Origin: Phylloscopus collybita
Lineage: Eukaryota; Chordata; Aves; Passeriformes; Phylloscopidae
Assembly: GCA_027886175.1 (NCBI GenBank)
Contig: JAJNNQ010000077.1
Span: 2,418,001-2,482,000 of the forward strand
Direction of reading: 5' to 3'
Length of the DNA stretch: 64,000 bases
Under the pieces are notes generated by a model, which worked only from the letters and a program-made list of their open reading frames with translations, made no database searches and was not told where the DNA came from. Below, piece by piece: positions 19,700-31,169 of this stretch. The translations under genes and the position numbers were made by a program. How positions within the stretch are numbered: position 1 is the first letter of the stretch; each line of letters opens with the position of its first letter.

Positions 19700-21210
19700 G
19701 TTTGAAGGTTCTTTACTCTTTGTTTTCCTTTTTCAATATTGTAAAAAAAAAAGTGTCGTTTGTGCCATTTTTTTTTTCTCTCCACCTTCACTGTTCCCAC
19801 AGACTGTGTCAATGAGGGGCTGAGCTCTTGGTGGCTTTAAAGGAACTCAAGGATTTCCCTGCCAAGTTTCCTACAGAGATGCCCCTTTGGTTCCCTTCTC
19901 TGCAGCTGCAGCAGCAATGTCTGTGTGCAGAGCTGGGGGCAGATCAGTGCTGGCACAGCAGCTGTGGCCAGCAGCAGCAGCAGCACTTGGTGCTGCCAGT
20001 GCTGCTGCCGTGGCCCTGCCCCGCTGCCCTCCTGGCCCTGCTGTTGCTGTAGGGCCTGAGTGCTCTCGGGGCCAGGCACAGGGCTGGGGGTGGCAGTGCC
20101 GGGGCTGCAGCAGGGACAGGCCATGGGCACTGCTGGCACAGAAGCAGTGCTGAGGCCTCAGGCCAGGGCCTGGGGGCTGCAGGCTCCTTGCCCAGGCTCT
20201 CTCCAGAACACATTGCCCAGGCCAAGGCTGAGCAGAGAAAAGCCCCGGCAGCAGCCCCAGGCTGGCCGTGGGCAGGCTGGGGGCAAACAGCACGGCTGGG
20301 GCTCTGCAAGGGCCCTGGGCAAGCACACGGCAAGGAGCAGCAGAGCAGGGCCTGATCCATCCCCACTGCGCTGGACACCCCAGGCCAGCGGCCCACAGCC
20401 TCCTCATGCACCTGCCAACAACATCCCCTCTCTGCAGCCCTGGCCTCTCCCCCAGCTCACACAGCTGCTGCAGCCTTGCAGGCACAGCCACGGCAGCACT
20501 GCCTCAGGAGCCCCTGTTTGCCCTGCCCAGAGCAGGCCTGAGCACCCCCATGGGGTTCGTGTGGGGAGATGAAGCTGAGGGAGCACAAATGGCAGCAGGG
20601 CCTGGGGCCAGGAAGGGCTGGGCCACAGCAGGGAGAGCCCTCAGGTTTGTGGTGGCCTCTGAAGTCAGAGCCAGAAAGTTTGTTCCCATCAGCTGGGAGT
20701 TTGCTGTTCCAGTGCAGATGTTGTTGCTCAGAGCCAGGGCTACCTGACAGCCACCCCCTAACTATTCTGATTATTTCCTTTGCTTCACCTTGACTTTCTC
20801 GACTTTTCCCTGGTACAAATTCCTTCCTACTGCCCACCCCTGTTCTTTCCCCTGCAAACAGCCCATCCCTGGTTGCCCTTTCCTCTCTGGCCCCACTCCC
20901 CATTTCAGTTCCTCACTTGGCACCATGGGAACGTCCCTTGGGGAGCAGGATCTTCCTCCAAGTGCTTCCGGAATTGTCTGCAGGCTCCTGCAGAGCCTCC
21001 TGCTGCTCCCTTGCCAGAGGCACCCCAGGCCAGGGGGGCACATCTGGGCTGCTGTGTCTGCCTGTGGGGCTCCCTGTTGTGGGCAATGAGGAGGAGCTGC
21101 AGAGGCTCTGCAGGACTGACAGGATGGGCTTTGGGGCTGTGAGGAGAAGCTGAGGCACCTGGGCTGCTGCACCTTCTGAAGAGGAGGCCCAGGGCTCATC
21201 CTGCAACAGC
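19700..21210 (+). repeat. OR cassette B, GC-rich 3' flank block
   Basis: From about 19,830 this matches the downstream block of OR C (from 62,790 to the window end) and, inverted, that of OR A (4600-5440). It includes a CAG run at 19,970-19,986. Beyond 20,700 only the B and C copies continue together, so cassette A lost or never had the outer part. No coding motif seen. Confidence 0.8.
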
Positions 21211-21224
21211 TGCAAGGGTGGTTT

Positions 21225-21845
21225 CAGAGAATCCCAGAATCAGCAAGGTTGGAAAAGACCTTAGACATCATCAAGTCCAGCCTGTGCCCTGACACTTCCT
21301 TGTCTCCCCTGTGCCTCCTCTTCTCCAGGATAAACAACCCCAGCTCTCTCAGCCTCTCCTCACAGGACTTGTGCTCCTGACCCCTCACCAGCCTTGTTGC
21401 CCCTCTGGACATGCTCCAGCCCCTCCATGTCTTTCCTCAATTGGGGGTCCCAGAATTGGATACAGCACTCGAGGTGCTGCCCAAACACTGCTGAGCACAG
21501 GGGAAGAATCCCTGCCCTGCTCCTGCTGGCCACACCGTTCCTAATGCAGGCCAGGAGCCATTGGCCTTCTTGGCCCCCCTGGGCACACTGCTGCCTCATG
21601 TCCAGCCTGCTGTCCAGCAGTCCCTGCAGGTCCCTTTCTGCCTGGCTGCTGTCCAGCCACTCTGTCCCCAGCCTGTAGCACTGCAGGGGTTGTTGTGGCC
21701 AAAGTGCAGGACCCAGCCCTTTGTCTTGTTCAACCTGACAATTTTGGATTTGTCCCTGGATCCAGCCTGTCCAGGTCCTTCTGCAGAGCCCTTCCATGCT
21801 CCCATAGTTTGACAATCACACCAGCTTGGAGTCATCTGCAAAGAT
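21225..21845 (-). mobile_element. CR1 LINE fragment, end of ORF2 and 3' region
   Basis: Reverse-strand frames, split by frameshifts, give the CR1 ORF2 C-terminal order: NKTKGWVLHFGHNNP, YRLGTEWLDSSQAERDLQ, LLDSRLDMRQQCA, then [24 protein letters not shown] and [17 protein letters not shown]. The 3' end at 21,225 carries CAGAATCAGCAAGGTTGG on the forward strand, the usual CR1 end. It abuts satellite array 3. Confidence 0.88.
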
Positions 21846-22725
21846 GTCCTTGGTTCCATGGGGCCCCTCAGTGTCACAGTGGCCTCTTGCTTACACGAGC
21901 CCCTGTGCTCTCACACTGTTCTCCATGGTTCCACGAGACCGTGCAGGCAGAGTAACAGTGGAGACTCCGTGGTTCCATGGGGCTTCCCAGTTTCACAATG
22001 TTCACCTTGGTGCCCCAGTTTCACTGAGGTCCCTTGGTTCCATGGGGCCCCAGGGTGTCACAGTGGCCCCATGGTTACATCAGGTCCCACACTGTCACAA
22101 TGGTCTCTGGTCCCACAAGTCCCCTCAGTGTCACAAAGGACTCCCTATTTCCATGAGAATGACAAAGCTCTTCTAGATTCCTTGAGGCCCCATAGTGTCA
22201 CTCACAGTGGCCCCTTGGTTGCATGAGGCCACTGTGTTGTACAGAATGCCAAAATAGTCTCCTTGGTGGTGCAGTGTCACAGAGGAGCCTTGGTCACACA
22301 AGTGTCACAAAGGCCCCTTGGTGCCACCACAGTGGCACAGTTGTTCCCTCAGCTCCATGAGTCCCTGCAGTGTAACAGTGGCCCCCTGATGACACAAGGC
22401 CCTGCAGTGTCAGAACGGCTCCACGGTTCCACTGGGCCCTGGAGTCTCACAATGGTCTCTTTACACAGTTCATGGTCTCTCTCTCTCAGTTCTGCAGTGT
22501 CAAAATGGTGAAACCTGTGTGTCACACAAGGCCCTGCAGGGTCACAATGGCCTCTGTCATTCCACGAGGACCCAGAGTGGCACAGTGCACTCCCTGGTTC
22601 CATTTGGCCCCTCAGTACCACAATGGACTCTTCGTTCTGTGGGATTGCACAGTGTCACTCTGGTCCTCTTAGTGCCACCAGGCCCCACAGTGTCACAATG
22701 GCCCCTTGCTTCCCCAGAGTGTCTC
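21843..22725 (-). repeat. 37-bp satellite array 3
   Basis: About 0.88 kb of the satellite in the opposite orientation to arrays 1 and 2, with CTTGGTTCCATGGGGCCCC and GTGTCACAGTGGCC cores. It lies between two reverse-strand CR1 fragments. Confidence 0.92.
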
Positions 22726-22729
22726 AAGC

Positions 22730-24360
22730 ATCACAGAACGACAGAATCAGATGGGTTGGAAAAGACCTTGGAGATCAAAAAGTCCAACCAATGCCCCAAT
22801 ACCACCTTGTCACCCAGACCATGCCACTGGAGAGGGACAGTGACTCTGCCACCTTCCCCCTGGCCAGCCCATTCCAGTTCCCAATCCCCCTTTTCTCTGA
22901 AGAACTTCTTCCTATTTTCCAGCCTAAACCTCCCCTGGTGCAGCCTAAGGCTGTGTCTTCTTGTCCTGCCCTCCAGCAGATCCACACTCACACCCAGCTT
23001 GGTCTCAGCTGCAATTTGTTCATGGTAGACTCGATGCCCTCACCCAGATCATCAGTGAAGATGTTAAACAGGACTGGGCCCAACACACATCCCTGGGGGA
23101 CACCACCAGTGACTGGGCACCAGCTGGATGCAGCACCATCCCCAGCACTCTCTGGGCCCAGCCTCCAGCCAGTTCTTCATTCTCCCAGCAAAGAGGGAAC
23201 CTGCCCAAGCCAGGAGCTGCAGCTTTTCCAGGGAATGCTGTGGTTCACGGTGTCAGAGGCTTTGCTGAAGTCCAGGTAGACACATCCACAGCCTTTCCTA
23301 CATCCACCAGGTGGGTCACCGGGGTGTAACAGGAGATCAGGTTGGTCAGGCAGGACCTGCCCCTCCTAAACCCACACTGGCTGGGGCTGATCCCTCAGCC
23401 ATCCTGTGGGTGCCCTGTGATGGCACTCAGGGTGATCTGTTCCATCACCTGGCCAGGCACCGAGGTCAGGCTGACAGGCCTGGAGTTCCCCAGATCCTCC
23501 TTCCAGCCCTTCTTGGGGATGGGCTCACATTGGCACCTCCAGTCCTCTGGGGCCTCCCTGGTGAGCCAGGACTGATGAGGAGTGATGGAGAGCAGCTTGG
23601 GAAGCTCATCACCCATCTCCCTCATGCCCCTGGGATAGATCCCATCTGGTCACTTGTGAGCATCTGAGTGGCTCAGCAGGTCACCAGCTGCTTCTTACAG
23701 GGGACTGTACTGCTCCCTGTCCCATCCACCAGCTCAGGAGGATATATTCCTGAGGACAACCTGTCTTAATGTTGAAAACTGAGGCAAAGAAGATGTTCTG
23801 TACCTCAGCCTTCTCCTCATCTTTAGTAACTGTACTCCCCCTGCATTCAATAAAGAGTGGAGGTTGTCCTTGCCCCTCCTTTTGCCATTAATGTATTTAT
23901 GAAAACATTTTTATTATCCTTCACAGAAGTAGCTAGTTAAGTCCTCATTGGGCTTTCACATGCCTAATTTTCTTCCTCATGACCTAACAACATCCTTAAA
24001 CATTTCCTGAGTTGCCTTTCCTACTTTCCAAAGGTGATGAACCCTCTTTTTTGCCCTGAGTTCCTGCAAAAGCTCACTGACCATCCAGACCGGTTGTTCT
24101 CCTTCCCAGCTAACCTTTAAGCACAAAGGCACAGCCCTGTGTCTTCAAGATTTCTTTCTTGAAGTATGTCAGTCCCTCCTGGACTCCTTTGTTGAAGGGC
24201 TCCTTCCATTAAAAAATCAGTACCTGATTCAGTAATCTCCAAATGAACATCCTGAACAGGCCAAAGTCTGCTCTCTGTAAGTCCAGCATAGACGTTTTGT
24301 TGATGCCTCTCCTTCTTTCACAGAGTATTTAAAAACTCAATCATTTCATGGTCACTGTAC
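22730..24360 (-). mobile_element. CR1 LINE fragment with reverse transcriptase remnant
   Basis: About 1.6 kb on the reverse strand. The 3' end (forward-strand AGAATCAGATGGGTTGGA at 22,744) is typical of CR1. Around 23,395-23,625 the reverse frame reads PIPKKGWKEDLGNSRPVSL then TSVPGQVMEQITLSAI, the N-terminal reverse transcriptase motif of CR1. Downstream it shows CGFRRGRSCLTNLIS in pieces with stops and frameshifts. The upstream (higher-numbered) part includes the poorly conserved region before the RT domain. Non-functional. It has a different structure from the 21.2 kb copy, so it is probably another CR1 subfamily. Confidence 0.9.
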
Positions 24361-26029
24361 CTCAAACATCCCCTGACCACCACTGATCTCCCAGCAGCCC
24401 TTCCCTGTTTGTGAACAGCAGGACACAGATCTTTCCTTGGCAGTGGGAAGAGAAGGAAACCTCCCCAAAGTGCAGCTGGGAAGGCTCAGCCTGGAGCTGA
24501 GGAGAAAGGAAAGTCCCTGCCAGGGTAGAATTTTGGTGCAGGAGGTGTCCCAGCATGAGCCTGGGCCCTGCCCTGGCTCTGTGTGCCAGGAGCCGGCAGC
24601 GCTGGGTGCAGGGAGCCCAGGGAGGGCAGAGAAATGCTGGGCTGAGAAATGCTGGGGGGACAGCGAGATGGGCGTGTGCAGCCGGCCAGGGCACAGCAGC
24701 AGCAGCAGGCACAGGGGGCACAGGCTGCAGGAGAGATGGCCAAGGGCTGGGCAGGGCTGGCAGGGCCACAGGCACCCAGGCCTTTGTCCCCTGGGCTCTG
24801 CCAGCGCCTCTGCAGGCCCCACAGAAGGAACTTTCCTTGCAGGAAAGCCTGCACTTGGCTTCTGCCTGGCCCCTCCCTCAGCAGGCTGGCAGGCCTTGTA
24901 GCTTTAGGACATTTGTCCTTGCTGCCCCTGCCACCCCCCTGCCCCACCAACAGCCCCCAGCCAGCCGCGAGGGACAGGCCCTGCTGTGCCAGGCCTGGGC
25001 TCAGGCCTTGGCCTTTCTGCTCCCTCCAGCCAGCCCAGGCCTTGCTCAGCATTGCAGTCCCTGCTCACAGCCTTGGCCTCCCTGCAATCCTGGCCTCAAG
25101 GAGCTGCTCTCACCAGTGCCTGGGCAGCCTTTGGCCCTCCCTGCCCTCACTGGGGCCCAGGGATGCTCCAAGGGACTTGGGCTTTTGCTTCTGACTCCTT
25201 CAGCAGCTTCTTCAGCTTTCTCTCAGTGCCTGGGGGTCCTGGACTCAGCCCCAAATCCAGTGTGGGAATGATAAAAATACAGAAAGCCGTCAGGAGCTCT
25301 TCGTTTTCCTACAATTGTCTTTGATTCTCCAGGGCTTATGCAGCTGACTGGAGTCAGTTTGGAGTTCTGTGAAGGATGGAAATTTGAAAGTTTATCTCAT
25401 GAATTTTCCTTTTTTAATCAAGCATTTTTATTTTCCACATCAGTGAAGAGTAGATGGAAACATTCCCAAAGTGATCTTGATGCTGAATGTCTCCTTAGGT
25501 CTGAGAAGAATGACCACTTTACAGGCTGACCCTGTTTGGACAAGCTGCTCCTCACCCCAACCTCACCATGTCTGACATTGCCCACCTGGCACTGACATCC
25601 CTGTGCCCTGCAGCACAACCTTGTCCCCTGAGCTCTCAGCTGCCTGTCCCAGCCCATTGCACCATGTCCCACCTGCTCTCCTCAGGTCTCTGCCTGCACA
25701 CAGGCCCAGGAGAAGTTTTCCTCTTGCTGAGGAAAGAATGGAAAAGCCTCAGCAGGTTTCCTAAACAACAAAGCCCACTCAGGAACCACATGCTCAGCAC
25801 AAGCTTCCTGGAATGATGTCACCTTTCTACAAGGGACAGTGCCACCAGAAATGAGCTCTGTAAGCAGAATTCTCTGAGTCTCTCAGCTGAATTCTTTGTC
25901 CCTGTCTTGGATCTCTGTTACAAGTGGAAGCTGCTGGTGCCATCTTCAGCTTGAACCCTTATTGGAATGCAGACAGAGGTTCCCAGGTGTGTAAAGTAAG
26001 CGTTGCTCAATGTTGATGCAAAGCTTTTG
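24361..26029. other. Unassigned GC-rich then AT-richer spacer
   Basis: From 24,361 to about 25,260 the sequence is GC-rich and resembles the OR cassette spacers in composition, with a CAG run near 24,697-24,711. From 25,260 on it is AT-richer. Overlapping open frames of up to 238 codons on both strands show no domain motif. I see no supportable gene. Confidence 0.5.
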
Positions 26030-27860
26030 TGTTCCTCCTGGAACCAAGGAGACTCCTGAGACACTGCAAGGCCTTGTTTAACCAAGGGTCCATTCTGACA
26101 CAGCAGGGGGCTCATGGAATCAAGGAGACAATTGTGACAGTAGGGAACCTCCTAGAAACAATCTCTGTTGTGGCAGTCATGGAATCAGAGACATTTTTGA
26201 CAAAGCCAGGCCATGTGGAACCAATGGTCCATTGTTACACTGCAGATTCGAGAAGAACATGGTGACACCACAGAACCTCATAGATCCAAGGGTCCTTTGT
26301 GGCACAGCAGGGCCTCGTTGGAACCCAGGGGACCATTGTGACAAGGCAGGGCCTACTGGAACCATGGAGACCATTGTGACACTAAGGAAACTCATGGAAC
26401 CACGGTGACCATTGGGATGCTCTGGAACCTCACAGAACCAAGGGTCCATTGTGACCTTGTGGTGCCTCCTGGAATCAGACATTGTGAAACTTGGAGGCCT
26501 AATGGCACAAGGGTTTCTATTGTGACACTGCAGAAGCTTGTGGAATCAAGGTGACCATGTTACACTACAGAAGCTCATGGAACTAAGGGGCCATTGTGAC
26601 ACAGCAAGGCCTCATTGGAACAAAGGAACCATTGTTGACAGTACAGAAACTCATGGAACCAAGGGGCTGTGGTGACACAGCAGGGACACATGGAACCAAG
26701 GAGGCCAGTGACATTTAGGAACCACATGGCACCAAGGGTTCATTAGGACACTGCAGAAACAAGGAGACCATTGTTGACATTGTGGAAGCTCAGAGAACTG
26801 AGCAATCATTGTTACACTCCGAAGTGTGGTTGAACCAAATAGACCATTGCCCAACTTCAGAACCTCATGGCACTAAGGCTTCACTGTGACACAGCAAGGT
26901 TCCCTGAAACCAATTGTCCATTGTGACAATGCAGATCCAAGGAGACCATGGTGGCACTACGGAAGCTCATGGAACCAAGTGGTCTTTGTGACACAGCAAG
27001 GCCTCGTGGAACCAAGGAGACCATTGTGACATCATGGAACCTCATGGAACCAAGGGTCCATTGTTCCAGTCCAGAACCAAGGAGACCATTTTGACACTAC
27101 AGAACCCATGGAATCAAGGGTCACTTGTTAAAGAGTTGGGCTTCATGGAACCAAGAAGCCATTGTGACACAGCAGGGCCACATGGAACCCTGAACTATGG
27201 TCCATAGTGATACTGTGGATCCCAGGAGGCCATGCTGATACTAGGGAACTTCATGGAACCAAGAGTCCATTGTGACACAGTTGGGCTCCAAGGAACAAAT
27301 GGCTCATTGTGACAGTGCAGATCCAAGGAGATCATGGTGACATTACAGAACCTCATGGATCCAAGGAGCCATTGTGACACTGTGGGGACTCCTTGGAACA
27401 AAGAGCATTGTTGATCATGTGGAAGATGCTCATGGAAACTGTGGGACATTGTGGCACTGCAGAGCCTCATGGAGCAAAGAAGACCACTGCAACACGGAGG
27501 AATTTTATGGAACCAAGCAGTCATTTGCACACTGCAGAACCAAGAAGACCATTGCTGGCAGTACAAAACCTCATGGAACTAAGGGGCCATTGTTATACCT
27601 AGAGGCCTGGTGGAACCAAGGGGCCAGTGTGACACCGTGGGGCCCCATGGAATCAAATATTCCTTGTGACACAGTGGGGCTGCTTGTCACCAACTGTCCA
27701 TTGTGATACTGCAGATGCAAGAAACCGTGGTGACACTATGGCAGGTCATGGAACCAAGGGTCCTTTGTGGCACACCAAGGCCTTGTGGAACCAAGGAGAG
27801 CATTGTGGCAGTGCAGAACCAAGGAGGCCATTTTGACAGGACACACCCTAATTGAATCAA
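26030..27860 (+). repeat. 37-bp satellite array 4, main part
   Basis: About 1.8 kb of imperfect units in the CATGGAACCAAGG orientation (same as arrays 1 and 2). Units are more diverged than in arrays 6-8 and many carry GACACAGCA in place of GACACTGCA. The array is interrupted by insertions and resumes briefly at 28,512. Confidence 0.92.
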
Positions 27861-28511
27861 GGGTTTAGAAGAATCCAAAGGGTTAAGAGTTTAGCTGAAG
27901 AGATAGAAGCAGGAAGCAATGGATATTAATGAAGAGTTTAGAGTAGAAGCAATGTAGGATAGTTGATCACTGCCAGATGGAGCTAGTTTGAGAAGACAAT
28001 ATATCATTTGCCTGACTTTGCTGTGTTTGAGGAAGTTCTGAGGAGAGAATGGAGATGAAGAAACTGTATTTGCACCTGGGCCCCCAAAGCAGTCAGAACC
28101 AGGCAGGAGAGCTTGAACTATGCCCCAGCGGTCAGAGAGCCTGCCAACAAGACCAAGGTGAAAAGTTTACCTTGAATAAGACGTTCTTGACTTCATCCTA
28201 AACCACCACTGACCCATTTCAAAAGCCACCGACCCAATTTGAGTGCGGGACTGCGTAAGCATGAAAGGACTTTGAGCTCATTTTATGATGAAGAGGAGAG
28301 AAGGCAGGGTTAAGTAATAAGTGTGTATAGGTGTGTTGAATGATTACATGAATATGTTAGATTTTGTAGATACATAGAGAGCCAGTGCTCTGTGATTTTT
28401 GCACACGTCTTTGGGAGGTTACTCCCCGTGTTGCCTGGCAGTGAATTAACCATACCACTTTCTAACTTTAATTAGTTGGAGAGCCTTTGTCTGGGCTTTA
28501 TTTACTTGATA
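27861..28511 (+). mobile_element. LTR-like insertion inside satellite array 4
   Basis: A 650-base AT-richer block with no satellite units, flanked on both sides by array 4. It has no open frame. Its right part (TTAATTAGTTGGAGAGCC, then GGGCTTTATTTAC) resembles the end of avian ERV LTRs, but I could not find clear TG/CA ends or a target duplication. An unclassified solo LTR is the best guess. Confidence 0.4.
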
Positions 28512-28604
28512 ATGGAACCAAGGATCCATTATTCTACAGCAGCGCCTCATGGAACCAAGGGGCCATTGTGACACTGTGGGGCATAATCGAGTCAAGGACA
28601 CCGT
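28512..28604 (+). repeat. 37-bp satellite array 4, remainder
   Basis: Two to three units (GGAACCAAGGATCCATTA, CATGGAACCAAGGGGCC, GTGACACTGTGGGGC) that continue the orientation of array 4. They show that the block to the left was inserted into an existing array. Confidence 0.85.
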
Positions 28605-29140
28605 TGATACTGAAAACCACTGGATAGAAACTTTTGAACACACTTTTGAGTATTTGAGAGCAGGTATTCTTTATTACAGCGTGCTGGTCACTTGGGCAAT
28701 CATTCCTCCATTTCAGTGCACTGAGCATCAAATGAACAGAGTTTTGATCACACACACTGATTATGCATTCATTAGCTATCCCCACTTCCTTTGAATTTAC
28801 TTGACATAGTTGCACCCCTTCTCACAAGTTCTTTTCTGGTTCTTTGGGGTCTGTCTTCAACATCCAGTGTCCTTTCTAGGTGGCTATTCCTTGACTCCCA
28901 CTTTCGAATATGGGCAATAGTATTGTTTTGCAAACCTTCTGTTTTGTCAGCCTTGTAGACCTGAGCTGATATTTTTCTTGCATTTTGAATGACTTCTGTT
29001 TGCCGGAGTTACATCCTTGATCCATTTCTCCAAGGCTGTTCTGTTCTACTGTCCTTGATAAGAGTAAATGTTGTTCTGTTCTCCTGTGCTTGTCACAGCA
29101 CTCGCCCCACCTGAGGCGTGTCTGCAACCCCCCAACCTAT
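28605..29140 (-). repeat. LTR-like element, reverse strand
   Basis: On the reverse strand the block ends in CA at 28,605 and has an AATAAA signal at 28,670-28,675, about 65 bases before the end, as expected of an LTR R-U5. The upstream edge near 29,140 is a guess. Short open frames have no motif. It sits directly beside the last units of array 4. Confidence 0.4.
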
Positions 29141-29739
29141 GGGCTTGAGGTGAGCAAGTGTTCCTGAGGGAAGAGGGATGGGACAGCTGGGCTGGACTGA
29201 CCCAAGGGATGTTCCATTGCTTGTCACACCATGATCAACAATGAACTGCAGGAAGCAGGAGGGGGCAAGGGGGGTAGGGGATTAATTACTTTTTGGAGAT
29301 ATTTTTCTTTGAAAACATCACCATCACATAAAGAATCCTCTCCTGCCATAAGGTGATTAAACATTTTCTGCTGATAGGAGACTTCCTGTGGATTTGCTTT
29401 TTCTTCTGTTTGTGGCCTCTGCTTTTTGTTTTTCATTTGTTTGTCGGGGGGTTGTGTTTTGTGGGTAGTTCTTTCTTTGAGTTCTTTTGTTTTGTTTTGT
29501 TTTGTTTTGTTGTTGCTTTTGGGTTTTTCCTTTTGAACTGCCTTTCTTCTGATGCATAAGACTTTTCTTCCTTTTCTCATGACTTGGTTTGGCACATGAT
29601 GGCAAGACAAACTGCCTCAACTCAGTCATCTTGCCCATAGGAAAGAAAAGCACAATTATGTCCAATTATGTTTTGTAGTCACCATCAACTGGATGAGTTT
29701 GGTCACAGACGCCCTACAATTTGGCAAAATCCACAAAGG
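29141..29739. other. Unassigned spacer with (GTTTT)n microsatellite
   Basis: A purine-rich stretch (GGAGGGGGCAAGGGGGGTAG near 29,258) and a T-rich region with a GTTTT repeat at about 29,483-29,511. No supportable gene; the G-rich tract followed by AT-rich sequence could be ERV internal remnant, but no motif confirms this. Confidence 0.5.
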
Positions 29740-30235
29740 AATTAAAAATGCATTTGATGCCATTGTAGAGATAATAGAAATGTTCCCCAGTGGTGGTCAA
29801 GGGCTGGTCACTGAGGGATGTCACCAGGCAGTGGCTGCCAAGAGGACTCTGTTCCATGGATGACATTTGACCCTCACTGTTCAGCCAAATTCCCACCCAG
29901 CCCATGTTCCATTTCTTCAGCCCAGCTCTCTCCAGTCTGGCTCTGAGGAGACCACAGCAGACCGTGTCACAGGCCTGGCTAAAATCTGGGCACACAACAT
30001 CCCCTTCTTTTCCCTCCCACCTGGGTTCTGCAATCCCTGCCTTGTCCTGCCAGTGCCTGGAATGGCTGCAGGAGGATTTGCCACATCCCCTTCCCTGCTG
30101 AGCCTGACCAGGCTGGGACTCTCCCAAATCCCCTCCCTGCTCTGTTTGCAAACTGGCTCCATGTCTGCCTTTCCCAGGTTCCCAGGACCCTCTGGGATGG
30201 CCCTGCCGTTTCCAAGGGGTTTGAGAGAGCTCTCC
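29740..30235 (-). mobile_element. CR1 LINE reverse transcriptase remnant
   Basis: The reverse strand reads VVCPDFSQACDTVCCGLL, then KKWNMGWVGIWLN, and further on YNGIKCIFNSFVDFAKL. These are the CR1 RT blocks around the DFSKAFDTV motif and the catalytic FADD box, here degraded to FVDF. The young provirus is inserted directly upstream of it at 30,236. Confidence 0.8.
30230..30235. other. Target site duplication, left copy
   Basis: CTCTCC immediately before the 5' LTR, repeated exactly at 38,441-38,446 after the 3' LTR. Confidence 0.9.
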
Positions 30236-30539
30236 TGTTGTATTCCTTTTGGTATCCCCTCCCCCTGTGAAACTTTACCTGTCCCTTGACACTGACCTAT
30301 GGCCTTTGGCCATAGGAAACTTCGCCCCCTTACCCTGAAAGGGATAAAACCCCCTGTTCCTTTCGGGGTCGCCCTCTTTGGCCTCGGGATACCTTCAGGA
30401 AATAAACCTTGGAACCACATCTCGGGGTAAGAGCCTCCTTTGGTTTTATGTTCTTATCTTGGAGTTTCCCCCACCCTAACCTCCCTAAATCTGAGCTGGA
30501 CCGGGTCTCCGGGGGGCTGAGGGAAAGGGGTTAACTTCA
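30236..30539 (+). repeat. 5' LTR of the young provirus
   Basis: Starts TGTTGTATTCC and ends TTAACTTCA. A TATA-like GGGATAAAAC lies at 30,341-30,350 and the AATAAA signal at 30,401-30,406, so transcription probably starts about 25-30 bases after the TATA-like box and R ends near 30,420. A palindrome-like GGCCTTTGGCC sits at 30,301-30,311 in U3. Short for an ERV LTR (304 bases) but both copies agree. Confidence 0.95.
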
Positions 30540-31169
30540 GTTGGCGTCCACGTGGCCTGAAAACCACGCAGGAGCTGGAGTCTTATTTTTGAGATCTCAG
30601 AAGCTTTTTGGACTGTTCAACTCTTCTCCACTAATCCAGCTGTTTTTTGCACAGTTGGGGGTGGTAGAAACAGAGTCGGTAGCCTGTGTAGTTACACAGG
30701 TCGACTTGATAGGAACTGTTATAGGAAAGGAGCAGGGCACCCCAAAAAAAAAGCACGTGATCCGTCCCCCAGGCAAAGACGGGGGGTGGGCAGTCCCGTG
30801 TGATTGGGAAAAAGAAAGATCTTCTGCTGCGGGTAGGCATTGTGCTCCTAGCCACGCGGTGAAGCCGTTTTAGGACCCAGTCTAACATCTTAGAAGTGGT
30901 GTTTGTAATTTATCTTTGGGGGGTCAGGCGCCGATTGCCCCAGAGATCCACGGCGTTTCGGGGTGTTTGCGGGCTTTGAGGAGGACCCCGGGAGACGGGG
31001 TGACCCCCTCACAGCTCCTGGAGCCGGAGAAGTTCGGCAGGGTGCCGATTCCCCGCCCCGGAATACACCCCCCCCGTCCCGGAGTTCTCGGCAGTGAGAG
31101 AGGGGCTGGGACAGAGCCGTGTGTGTGTGTGTGTGTGTGTTTTTTTCTTAACGTTTTAACATCACAAAT
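30540..31169 (+). other. Provirus leader with primer binding site and GT repeat
   Basis: The primer binding site should begin TGGCGTCC at 30,542-30,549. TGGCG starts suit lysine- or asparagine-type tRNAs, but the following bases (ACGTGGCCTG) match neither cleanly, so the primer is not assigned. The leader is 630 bases, GC-rich in its second half, and carries a (GT)10 run at 31,121-31,140 directly before gag. No gene is seen in it; short frames on both strands have no motif. The env splice donor was not located with confidence. Confidence 0.65.

Noticed and set aside
24555..25271. 238-codon forward frame
   Set aside because: GC-rich spacer; overlapping frames are open on both strands.
30336..30430. 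Splice donor at CGGGGTAAGAG (30,423) inside the LTR
   Set aside because: It lies after the polyadenylation signal in an LTR of uncertain R-U5 boundary; too weak to call.
30542..30559. Assignment of the primer tRNA for the young provirus
   Set aside because: Only the first bases TGGCGTCC match plausible tRNA ends; the remainder fits no candidate well.
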